Shown here piece by piece: positions 8,051 to 15,413 of a stretch of DNA of 35,681 nucleotides (positions are counted from its first letter, which is position 1; each line of letters starts with the position of its first letter). Source of the stretch: Pseudomonadota bacterium (GTDB lineage: Bacteria; Desulfobacterota; Desulfovibrionia; Desulfovibrionales; Desulfovibrionaceae); NCBI GenBank assembly GCA_023399375.1, contig JAEWPX010000076.1, positions 1-35,681 on the forward strand. Reading direction: 5' to 3'. Made by a program: the position numbers and the translations under genes. The notes beneath the pieces were generated by a model that had not been told where the DNA came from, did not search any database, and saw only the letters and a list, made by a program, of their open reading frames with translations.

Positions 8051-8078
8051 GGCATATCAGATCATTTGTTCCGGTCAA
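8051..8078 (-). promoter_or_regulatory. Possible extended -10 promoter giving a leaderless signalling transcript
   Basis: On the minus strand TTGACC (8073-8078) is separated by 16 bases from TATGCC (8051-8056), which is preceded by TGA as in extended -10 promoters. The -10 matches the consensus only in its first half. A start site would fall at about 8044-8045, on the ATG of the binding-protein gene. Confidence 0.35.
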
Positions 8079-8105
8079 CCGCGACCGAAGGCGACCGGCC
8101 GGCCC

Positions 8106-8129
8106 GGGAGGCCGTGGCAGCGGCCTCCC
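8106..8129. repeat. Perfect 9-bp hairpin upstream of the signalling operon
   Basis: GGGAGGCCG and CGGCCTCCC pair around a 6-base loop. There is no T run on either side, so it is not an obvious terminator. It lies between the fdhB terminator and the promoter-like sequence of the binding-protein gene. Confidence 0.5.
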
Positions 8130-8230
8130 GAAGCGGACGGAAGGGAACACGCACCGGTCCTGGGCAGCGGAAACGGCGTCGTGCCTGGTCCCGCAGCCCC
8201 ACTTTCGCGGGTCCGGGGGACAACAATGTT

Positions 8231-8263
8231 CTTGCGGGCGCTGCGAAATGCAGCGCCCGCAAG
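8231..8263 (-). terminator. Strong hairpin terminator after fdhB
   Basis: A perfect 14-bp stem (CTTGCGGGCGCTGC at 8231-8244 with its complement at 8250-8263) closes a 5-base loop ten bases past the fdhB stop codon. The minus-strand sequence after it is AACATTGTTG, so the T tract is weak. The stem is the strongest simple hairpin near this operon end. Confidence 0.75.
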
Positions 8264-8273
8264 GGGCGCAAGG

Positions 8274-8996
8274 CTAGCCGAAGGCGCGCAGCGGGCGCAG
8301 AACCTTGGCGAACAGGGCCTTGCGCGTGAGCATCTTCGGCCCGGCGTCGCCGTACTGGACGTACTTGTAGTAGGCGGCAGGCGGCTGCGGGCACAGGAAG
8401 ATGCAGCGCACCGTCCCGGCGTCCACCAGTTCGGCCTTTGGATAGGCCGGCTTGAGTTTGGCCAGGCGATCCTTGGCCAAAGCCAGCATCTCCTCGCGGT
8501 CGCCGAAGTTCATGGTGCCGGTCGGGCAGGTCTTGACGCACGACGGCAGCATGCCGGCATGGACACGGTCGTTGCACATGTCGCATTTGTACATGAGCTT
8601 CGTGGCCGGATCGACGCGCGGGATGTCGTAGGGGCAGGCCTCGCGCACGGCTTCGGCATTAAGCCCCTTGGTCTTGTCGGTGAACACCACCGCTCCGGTC
8701 TCCGCGTCCTGGGCGATGGCGTCCGGGACCTCGGAGTCGCCCACCATCTTGCAGGGCGCGTCCAGGCAGTGGCGGCACTGGTCCGGGAAGAACAGCCAGT
8801 GGAACTTCCCGTCGATGGTGGTTTCGGTAAAGCGCACGACCTTGAGCGTCTGCCAGGACAGGTCGGGCGGGTTCTGGTGGGAGCCGGTGTTCTCGGTCGG
8901 CTCCACAGGCTTGTTCTTCCACTGTTTGCAGGCCACCTGGCAGCCGCGGCAGCCAGTGCAGCGGGACAGGTCCACGAAGAAGGTCTTTCCGTTCAT
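8274..8996 (-). CDS. fdhB: Formate dehydrogenase iron-sulfur (beta) subunit
   Basis: A 240-residue electron-transfer subunit that carries electrons from the FdhA active site to periplasmic acceptors, in this group usually type I cytochrome c3. The 12 motif cysteines fit three [4Fe-4S] clusters: CTGCRGCQVAC (C13, C16, C19, C23), CRHCLDAPC, ACPYDIP, CDMCND and SCVKTCPTG. There is no signal peptide, so it is expected to be exported together with FdhA through the Tat system. It starts 12 bases after the fdhA stop and ends before a strong hairpin. No membrane cytochrome b subunit follows, which fits a soluble periplasmic FdhAB dimer. Confidence 0.95.
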   Translation of the reverse strand: MNGKTFFVDLSRCTGCRGCQVACKQWKNKPVEPTENTGSHQNPPDLSWQTLKVVRFTETTIDGKFHWLFFPDQCRHCLDAPCKMVGDSEVPDAIAQDAETGAVVFTDKTKGLNAEAVREACPYDIPRVDPATKLMYKCDMCNDRVHAGMLPSCVKTCPTGTMNFGDREEMLALAKDRLAKLKPAYPKAELVDAGTVRCIFLCPQPPAAYYKYVQYGDAGPKMLTRKALFAKVLRPLRAFG

Positions 8997-9008
8997 GGCA
9001 TCGCTCCT

Positions 9009-12000
9009 TTACGCCTTCTTCACGTTGACCATGAAGGCCTTCGTCTCGGGAATGCCCGTATTGGGATCGCCGACGGACGGACACAGGATGTTGGCCGAGT
9101 CGCCGCCCTGCTTGGGCCAGGTCCAGCCGTAGTGCCAGGGCACGCCGACCTGATGGACGGTGTGCCCCATGACCGTGAAGGGCTTGATGCGCTCGGTGAC
9201 GATGGCCTTGGCCCAAAGCGAGCCGCGCGTGCTTTCGAGAATGACCTTCTCACCGTTTTTGATGCCGCGCATCGCGGCGAGCTCGGGGCTCATCTCGCAG
9301 AACATCTGCGGTTCGGCCTCGAGCAGCCAGGGCGAGTTGCGGGTCATGACGCCCGTCTGCCAGTGCTCGGTCACGCGGTAGGTGGAGCAGATGAACGGAT
9401 AGCGCGGATCGCAGGTCGCGTGCACCTCTGTCGCGCCCTCGAACTTGAGCGCCGTGGGGTTGCTGAGCTGCCTGGAGAAAGGATGCTCGCCCACGGGGCA
9501 CTCGAGCGGCTCGTAATGCTCGGGGAAGGGGCCGTCGTTGCGGCCCGGCCCGAAGAGCAGGCCCATGCCCTCGGTGGTCATGATGAAGGGATACTTGCCG
9601 GCTTTCGTGTCGGCCATGGGCGGCCAGGGACCGTCGGGCACGTCGCCCACCCACTTGCCGTCCTTCCACTCGATGACGGCCTTTTGCGGCTGATAGGGCT
9701 TGCCTTGCGGATCGACCGAGGCGCGGTTGTAAAGGATGCGCCGGTTGACGGGCCAGCACCAGCTCCAGCCGGGATAGAGGCCGATATTCGCCTGCATGGG
9801 CGTCTGCGTCTTGTCGCGGCGGGCGGCCATGTTCTTGTCGGTGTAGGAGCCGCAGTAGACCCAGGTGCCCGACGAGGTCGAACCGTCGGTCTGGAGCAGG
9901 GCGAAGCCGGGCACCGGGTCGCCGGGCTTGAAGGTCTTGTCCGCGTCGCCCACCTTGAGGGTCTTCTCTTTCAGGAAGACGCCGTTGATGCGCTTGGCGA
10001 CCTTGTGCGGGTCGAAGGCGTGGTTCGTGGCCACATCCCAGTCGAGGTTCTTGATCGGATCGGGAAAAGCGCCTCCTTCCTTGGCGTAAAGGGCGCGGAT
10101 CTTCTCGAACAGCTCGTAGATGATGTCGCCGTCGGGCTTGGTGTCGCCCGAGGGCTTCTGGGCTGCGTAGCGCCACTGCATCCAGCGGCCGGAGTTGGAG
10201 ATGGAGCCTTCTTTTTCAAAGGACACGGCGCAGGGCAGGAAGAAGACCTCTGTCTTGATCTTCTTCGGGTCCATGCCCGGCCCTTTCCAGAAGGAGCCGG
10301 TCTCGGTCTCGAAGATGTTGACCGTGACCATCCAGTCGAGCTTGGTCATGGCCTCGCGGGTCTTGTTGGCGTTGGCGGTGCTGGCGGCCGGGTTCTGGCC
10401 CCAGGCGAAGAAGCCCTTGAAGGCGCCCTTGAGCATGACATCGAAGAGCGTGAGCCACGAGTAGTCCTTGCCCGGCTCGAGCTTGGGCAGGTAGCCGTAG
10501 CCCGTTTCCAGGTCCTGCTCGGGATAGAGGGACTTGAGGAAGCTGGCCATGTACTTGGGCCGGTTGCCCCACCAGTTGGCGCTTTGCGGGTCCTTGGTGG
10601 CCGGGGTGTTCTTGTCGTTGTACTCGGCCAGGTTCTGCATGGCCGCCGAGGGCGTGGGGATGTAGCCGGGCAAGATGTGGAAGAGAAGTCCCTGGTCCGT
10701 GGAGCCCTGGACGTTGGCCTCGCCGCGCAGGGCGTTGATGCCGCCGCCGGCCACGCCCATATTGCCGAGAAGGAGCTGCACGATGGACATGGCCCGGATG
10801 TTCTGCACGCCGACCGTGTGCTGGGTCTGGCCCATGGCGTAGAGCATGGTGCCGGACTTTTCCGGTTTGCCCGTGGCGGCGTACGTCTGGTAGACCAACT
10901 GCAAGTCGGCTTCGGGCGTGCCGCTGATCTTGGAGACGGCCTGCATGGAATAGCGGTCGTAGTGCTTGCGCATGAGCTGGAACACGCAACGGGGATCGCG
11001 CAGGGTCGGGTCTTTTTTGATGAGACCGTTCTCATCCTTGGCGAACGCCCAGGCCGACTTGTCATAGGCGCGCTTGTCGCTGTCGTAGCCGGAGAACAGG
11101 CCGTCCTTGAAGTCGAACTTGTCGCCCACGATGAACGAGGCGTTGGTGTAGTTGACGACGTAATCCTTGAAATACAGGTTATTGGCCAGGATGTAACGGA
11201 TCATCCCGCCCAGGAAGGCGATGTCCGAACCCGAGCGCAGCCGGGCGAAGACGTCGGCGTGGGCCGAGGTGCGCGTGTAGCGCGGGTCGACGTGGATGAT
11301 CTTGGCGCCCTTGTCCTTGGCCCGAAGCGCCCACTTGAACGAGATGGGATGGTTCTCGGCGGCGTTGCTGCCCATAATCAGGATGCAATCCGCATTGGCG
11401 ATGTCGATCCAGTGGTTCGTCATCGCCCCGCGTCCGAACGACTCTGCCAGAGCCGCTACAGTGGCGCTGTGTCAGATACGGGCCTGGTGCTCGATGTATG
11501 TCAGTCCCATGGCCCGGAGCATGGCCTGGTAGATCCAGCATTCCTCGTTGTCCATGGCCGCGGAGCCGACGGAGGCCAGGCCTTCGCAGCGGTTGACCGT
11601 GCGGCCCTTGGCGTCCTTGGCCGTAAAGCTCGCGTCGCGCACGTCCTTGACCTTGCGCGCGATGCGGTCCAGGGCCCAATCCCAGCTTTTTTCTTCCCAG
11701 TTCTCGGCGTACGGCGCGCGGTAGAGCACCTTGTAGATGCGGCGGTCGTTTTTCCCGAGCTGGTAGTGGGACGCGCCCTTGGGGCACAGGGAACCTTCGC
11801 TGATCGGATGGTCCGGATCGCCCTCGATGTTGACGACCTTGCCTTCGCCGTTCTTGTCCGTGCTGGCGATCAGACCGCAGCCCACGGAGCAGTAGCAGCA
11901 CACCGAGGTGGTCTGCTTCGTGAACTTGAGTTTGTCCGCTTGCGCCGCCGCCTGGGCCTGCGCCTGCCCCAGGTCGAAGCCCAGCCCGCCGAACGCGGCC

Positions 12001-12053
12001 ACGGCCGTGGTCGCGCCCGCGATCTTGAGGAACTCTCGCCGGTTCCATTCCAT
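9009..12053 (-). CDS. fdhA: Selenocysteine formate dehydrogenase catalytic (alpha) subunit
   Basis: Oxidises formate to CO2 at a bis-MGD W or Mo centre in the periplasm. It is a 1014-residue protein when the in-frame UGA at 11472-11474 is read as selenocysteine (residue 194), in the context HQARI-Sec-HSATVAALAESFGRGAMTNHW typical of the family. The start at 12053 is chosen because GGAG lies seven bases upstream and because it begins directly with a Tat signal (MEWNRREFLKIAGATTAVAAF). A proximal [4Fe-4S] site follows (CCYCSVGCG ... LCPKG). Downstream are the molybdopterin-binding stretches GSNAAENHPISFKWALRAK, VDPRYTRTSAHAD and NMGVAGGGINALRG. It is preceded by a perfect 22-bp palindrome and followed 12 bases later by fdhB. 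Reading the UGA as a stop would wrongly split the gene in two. Confidence 0.97.
11437..11471 (-). promoter_or_regulatory. Bacterial SECIS element in fdhA
   Basis: Directly after the UGA, minus-strand bases 15-35 (11457-11437) fold into a hairpin: AGCGGCUCU and AGAGUCGUU pair at nine positions, two of them G-U, around GGC. Bases 18-24 read GGCUCUG, at the place where the SelB-recognised GGUCUGC loop sits in the E. coli formate dehydrogenase SECIS. The apical stem may open to present these bases. Confidence 0.7.
11472..11474 (-). other. UGA selenocysteine codon of fdhA
   Basis: An in-frame TGA on the minus strand, flanked by codons for QARI and HSATVAAL, sits exactly at the active-site Sec/Cys position of formate dehydrogenases. 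The reading frame is intact and family-like on both sides. Confidence 0.96.
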
Positions 12054-12117
12054 ACTCGTCTCCTTTGCCGCCAGGCGTGCCGCATCCCCTTCCCGGTTCG
12101 GAAGGGCTTGTTGCTTT

Positions 12118-12139
12118 CTTATGCTAAATTTAGCATAAG
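12118..12139. promoter_or_regulatory. Perfect 22-bp palindrome upstream of fdhA, candidate operator
   Basis: Each half-site is CTTATGCTAAA and the two halves are exact reverse complements with no spacer. It is AT-rich in a GC-rich genome and ends 64 bases upstream of the fdhA ATG. It looks like a dimeric regulator site. The regulator is not identifiable from the window; metal (Mo/W), formate or selenium control are all possible. Confidence 0.75.
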
Positions 12140-12207
12140 TTAAAAATAACATAGACTTCCGTAATGAGAGTCACTTATTACCTAAAAAACAGGAGAGTCA
12201 CGGTCAA
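12139..12207. promoter_or_regulatory. fdhA upstream region with further small repeats and a weak promoter
   Basis: Next to the 22-bp palindrome lie GTTA-AAAA-TAAC (12139-12150), GTAAT-N11-ATTAC (12161-12181) and two direct copies of GAGAGTCAC (12166-12174 and 12193-12201, 27 bases apart). On the minus strand TTGACC (12202-12207) could be a -35, but the -10 at 17 bases (TAGGTA) is poor. This suggests an activator-dependent promoter. Confidence 0.45.
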
Positions 12208-12218
12208 AGGAAAAAGAA

Positions 12219-13079
12219 TTACGCAAGGTCTGGCACGAAAGCACAGACATTAGCGAGTAAAATAGGTAGGATATCCGTATCGCGGGAGTTGAAGCGAAAC
12301 TCGAGTTCCTTGAGGTACAGCGGAAATTTGCGGGCCGTGACGCCGTGGAAGCGCACGAGCCGGTCCCGGGCGTAGGCCCAGAAGCCGTCCTGGCGCGGCG
12401 CGACGGCCGGCATGCGCCCGGCCACCTCGACGAAGCGGCGCGTGAGCACCTCGGCCCCGCAGGTCACGAGGGTCTGGTAGCGCTGGTAGCGGTCGGAAAA
12501 GACGATGCCTCCCAGGCGCGACAGCGGCAGGGAGAAGTGCAGGTTGAAGTGCAGGATATCCTCTGGCGTCATGTCCGGCAGGTAGTCCACGAAGGCCATG
12601 TCGCCGCGCTCCAGGATGCCGAAGACCGGCGCCTGGGCCAGCGGCGCGTCGGCGGAGACGGGGCGCAGGGTCTTGCCGGAAAAACCGAGATCGCGGCCGA
12701 GCGGCCCGCGCAGGATGGCCAGACCGTCGAAGCTCGCGGCCAGGATGGCCAGGCGCACGAGGGTGGCGGCCTTGTAGGCGGTGTTGTAGGCGACGCCAAG
12801 GGCCGCGGCCATGGCGTTGGCCGTTTCCTCGGCGACGAAGAGTTCAAGCAGGCGCAGCCACTGCCGGGGCGTAAGACCCGCCAGCCCGGCGAAACGGCCG
12901 GTCAGGGCATGGAAGGTGTAGCGGCACGAGGCGCAGCGCATGCGCCCCTCGGCCAGGGCGTAGGCTTTGGCCGCGCCGCAGCGCGGACACGTCGTGCGCC
13001 CGCCGGGCCAGCACTGGCGTTCGATGACCTTCCTTGCACCGGCGTCGGTCTTGGCGTGGCGGCGGATGTCCAGGGCCAT
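12219..13079 (-). CDS. Transposase-derived protein (IS1595/ISXO2-like), probably domesticated
   Basis: A 286-residue protein with the layout of ISXO2-type transposases. It has a zinc ribbon (C31, C34, C49, C52), a helix-turn-helix-like stretch (ALGVAYNTAYKAATLVR, about 93-109) and an RNase H-like region ending in LYLKELEFRFNSRD, which matches the family's hallmark terminal motif. The second catalytic Asp may be D196 (FSDRYQRY), and QDGFW (D231) stands where IE-x-FW is normal. The usual first DE dyad before the GGK motif is absent, the region reading LAILRGPLGRDLGFSGK. I found no inverted terminal repeats or target duplication. It starts 13 bases after moaA, so it is a member of the fdh maturation operon; a DNA-binding regulatory role is inferred. 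Confidence 0.8.
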   Translation of the reverse strand: MALDIRRHAKTDAGARKVIERQCWPGGRTTCPRCGAAKAYALAEGRMRCASCRYTFHALTGRFAGLAGLTPRQWLRLLELFVAEETANAMAAALGVAYNTAYKAATLVRLAILAASFDGLAILRGPLGRDLGFSGKTLRPVSADAPLAQAPVFGILERGDMAFVDYLPDMTPEDILHFNLHFSLPLSRLGGIVFSDRYQRYQTLVTCGAEVLTRRFVEVAGRMPAVAPRQDGFWAYARDRLVRFHGVTARKFPLYLKELEFRFNSRDTDILPILLANVCAFVPDLA

Positions 13080-13092
13080 CGCGGCGACGCGC

Positions 13093-14097
13093 TCAGCCGC
13101 CGATGGCCGACATCTCCCGGGCTTCCGGGGTCGCGCCGGGATTTAGGACCTCGTACCCGAGCGGCTTGTCGCGAAGGGCCAGGGCGATCACCCGCCGCAC
13201 CATGGGCAGTCCCAGCTTGGGGTTGCGCAGCAGGGGCCGCAGCTTGAATTCGCGTTCGGAAAACAGGCACGTGCGCAGCTTGCCGTCGGCCGTGATGCGC
13301 AGCCTGTTACAGGAGGCGCAGAAATGGTCGCTTAAGGGCGAGATGACGCCGAAGCGGCCAAGCCCGCCCGCGATGCGGTGCATCCTGGCCGGCCCGCCCG
13401 TTTCGTGGGGATTGTTTTCGGGGACGAGCTCCGCCGCGCCCCGCGCCAGTTCCAGGACGTCCTGGGCGGAAATGTAGTTTTCCGGCTTCCAAAGGTTGCC
13501 GTCGCCCACGGGCATGAATTCGATAAAGCGCACATCCAGGGGAAATTGCGCGGCCAAGCGCACGAAATCAGCTATCTCGGCGGTGTTGATGCCGCGCAGG
13601 GCCACGGCGTTGATCTTGACGCGAAGCCCGGCCGCGAGGCTCTCGTCGATGGCCCGGCGCACCGCGTCCAGGCGGTCGCTGCCCGTGATGCGGGCGTATT
13701 TTTCGCGGTCGAGGGTATCGCAGGAGATGTTGACGGCCGTAACGCCGAGCGCGGCAAGGGTCGCGGGCTTCCCCGCGAGCATGGTGGCGTTGGTGGTCAG
13801 GCGCAGATCGAGTTCCGGGTAGCGGCCCATGAGGGACTCGATGAAGACCATGATGTCGCGGCGGGCAAAGGGTTCGCCGCCGGTCAGCCGCACCTTGGCG
13901 ATGCCGAGGTCGCGCGCGAGCGCCACGAGGTCGAGCATTTCCTCGTAGCGCAGGATGTTCGGGTGCGCAATGAACGGTACCTTGTCCTTGGGCCGGCAGT
14001 ACATGCAATTGAGGTTGCAACGGTCGGTGACGGAAAGGCGCAGGTAGCTGACTTCCCTGCCCCGCCCGTCGCGCAGGCGCTTGTTCGTCGCTGTCAT
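13093..14097 (-). CDS. moaA: GTP 3',8-cyclase MoaA (molybdopterin synthesis)
   Basis: Radical-SAM enzyme for the first step of molybdopterin synthesis, converting GTP to 3',8-cyclo-7,8-dihydro-GTP. The protein is 334 residues. The N-terminal SAM [4Fe-4S] motif is C27-N-L-N-C31-M-Y-C34, followed by VRLTGGEPFARRDI. The C-terminal cluster ligands are in FCASCNRLRITADGKLRTC. The protein ends in SAIGG, keeping the C-terminal GG pair needed for catalysis in this family. The ATG at 14097 overlaps the mobA stop by four bases (ATGA). Its placement in an fdh operon fits supply of the bis-MGD cofactor. Confidence 0.97.
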   Translation of the reverse strand: MTATNKRLRDGRGREVSYLRLSVTDRCNLNCMYCRPKDKVPFIAHPNILRYEEMLDLVALARDLGIAKVRLTGGEPFARRDIMVFIESLMGRYPELDLRLTTNATMLAGKPATLAALGVTAVNISCDTLDREKYARITGSDRLDAVRRAIDESLAAGLRVKINAVALRGINTAEIADFVRLAAQFPLDVRFIEFMPVGDGNLWKPENYISAQDVLELARGAAELVPENNPHETGGPARMHRIAGGLGRFGVISPLSDHFCASCNRLRITADGKLRTCLFSEREFKLRPLLRNPKLGLPMVRRVIALALRDKPLGYEVLNPGATPEAREMSAIGG

Positions 14098-14705
14098 GAC
14101 CCGATCTCCATGTCCCGGGCCAGCAGGAGGTCCGGGGGCGCATTGACGTTGAAAAAGGCCCGCGCCGTATCCCGGTCGGCCTTGTCGTAATCGATGTGGC
14201 AACGCAACGGTTCGGGAAAAATCGCGGAAAGCCGCCGCTGGCCACGGGCGAGGCTTTCGCGCAAAAGCGGCGCGCCTTCGGGGTCGTAAATCGCGACCAG
14301 GGATTCCACGTAGCCCGTTTCCGCGATGCGGTAGGTGGTCATGCGCGTCCCGGCCGGACGGACCCGCCAGGCCGCGACCAGCCGCGCCAGGGTCGCCTCG
14401 TCCAGAAACGGCAGGTCGCAGGACACCACCAGGCACGGCCGCCCCGTGGCCTCGAGCACGGTGAGCACGCCGCCGGCCGGTCCCTGCCCGGACTTGGCGT
14501 CCGGGAGCCAGTGCGCGCGGATGCCGAAGGCGGCCGGATCGCGGCCCGAGACGCACAGTTCGCCGGTGACGTTTTGCACGACGGAAGCAACGCGCGCGAG
14601 CATGGGCTGGCCGAAAAACGTGAGCCAGGCCTTGTCCCGGCCCATGCGGCTCGACTTGCCGCCGGCCAGGATCACGCCGAGCAGCGTCTGCGGCGCGCCG
14701 TTCAC
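14094..14705 (-). CDS. mobA: Molybdenum cofactor guanylyltransferase MobA
   Basis: Attaches GMP to molybdopterin to form the guanine-dinucleotide cofactor used by formate dehydrogenase. It is 203 residues long from a GTG start at 14705. The nucleotide-binding signature is LLGVILAGGKSSRMGRDK near the N-terminus, followed by SGQGPAGGVLTVLEA and the metal-binding VVSCDLPFLDE. The GTG overlaps the fdhD stop (GTGA), and its own stop overlaps the moaA start by four bases. This is tight translational coupling through the maturation operon. Use of GTG is supported by this overlap and by the signature beginning a few residues later. Confidence 0.95.
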   Translation of the reverse strand: MNGAPQTLLGVILAGGKSSRMGRDKAWLTFFGQPMLARVASVVQNVTGELCVSGRDPAAFGIRAHWLPDAKSGQGPAGGVLTVLEATGRPCLVVSCDLPFLDEATLARLVAAWRVRPAGTRMTTYRIAETGYVESLVAIYDPEGAPLLRESLARGQRRLSAIFPEPLRCHIDYDKADRDTARAFFNVNAPPDLLLARDMEIGS

Positions 14706-15412
14706 GCCACGACCCTGCCGGCGGCGTCGGTGAACACCGTGAAGCGCAATTCGGCGTCGCGGGCGAAGCCGACCAGGGTGACGCCCGCGGCCACGGCCGC
14801 GTCGTAGGCCGCGCCGGTCACTGCCGAGCGGCTGACCACCATGCGAAACCCCGCGCGCAATGCCTTTTCCATCATGGAGGCCGTGACCCGACAGGACAGG
14901 AAAAGAAGCAGCCCGGCAAGACTGACGCCCTGGCGCACGCCGTAGCCGGCCAGGCGATCCAGGCAGTTGTGACGGCCGATGTCCTCGGCCCGGGCGATAA
15001 ATTCGCCGCACCCCGCATCGAAGAGCGCGGCGCGGTGGAAGCAGCCCGTGCCGTCCCAAAGCCCGGGGGCGGCAATAAACCGCGTCACGAGCGCAAGGAG
15101 GTCCGACGCGGCCACGGACGGCGGCAAAGCCGGGTCGGCGGCCGGGCGCGGGTCCGGCACGGCGTCCAGGTCGAACGTCAGGCCCTCGGCTCGGCGCACG
15201 ACCGGCACGAGGCCCTGCGGCAGCATGTCCAGGGCGGCATGGCCCAGGGCGAGGCCCTCGGGGTCGATGGGCGCGGCGAAAAGCTCCCGCTCCCCGTAGC
15301 CGGCAAGGCGCAGCCGGACGCGGATCTCCACCGCCACGTCGTCGGCAAACGGCCGCATGACGCCGTCTTTGAAGCGCCGGCAGGCGATTTCCCGGGTCAG
15401 CGCCGCCTCCAT
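14702..15412 (-). CDS. fdhD: Formate dehydrogenase accessory sulfurtransferase FdhD, lacking the CxxC motif
   Basis: FdhD carries sulfur from a cysteine desulfurase to the metal centre of formate dehydrogenase. This 236-residue protein keeps the family outline: DDVAVEIRVRLRLAGYGERE near the N-terminus, EGLALGHAALDMLPQGL, TGCFHRAALFD, the nucleotide-binding AEDIGRHNCLDRLAGY, LSCRVTASMMEKALRAG and SRSAVTGAAYDAAVAAGVTLVGFAR. The CxxC of the E. coli enzyme (C121/C124) is missing: the matching loop reads roughly DPALPPSVAASDLLALV with no cysteine. Sulfur transfer may use another cysteine, such as the one in TGCFHRA, or work differently. It starts one base past the fdhE stop region and overlaps mobA by four bases. 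Confidence 0.92.
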   Translation of the reverse strand: MEAALTREIACRRFKDGVMRPFADDVAVEIRVRLRLAGYGERELFAAPIDPEGLALGHAALDMLPQGLVPVVRRAEGLTFDLDAVPDPRPAADPALPPSVAASDLLALVTRFIAAPGLWDGTGCFHRAALFDAGCGEFIARAEDIGRHNCLDRLAGYGVRQGVSLAGLLLFLSCRVTASMMEKALRAGFRMVVSRSAVTGAAYDAAVAAGVTLVGFARDAELRFTVFTDAAGRVVA

Positions 15413-15413
15413 A

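Noticed and set aside
11472..11474. Nonsense mutation making fdhA a pseudogene
   Set aside because: The UGA is at the conserved Sec position, with a SECIS-like hairpin and intact family sequence on both sides.
8043..12143. Stop-free frame of about 1366 codons on the plus strand, antisense to fdhB and fdhA
   Set aside because: It mirrors strongly biased codon use of the real genes in GC-rich DNA. The translated sequence is low-complexity (His/Gly/Val/Ala-rich), has no family motif, and the minus strand carries clear FDH motifs.
12054..13092. Active insertion sequence around the transposase-like gene
   Set aside because: I found no inverted terminal repeats or target-site duplication. The flanking repeats belong to the fdhA control region, and the gene is tightly spaced after moaA.
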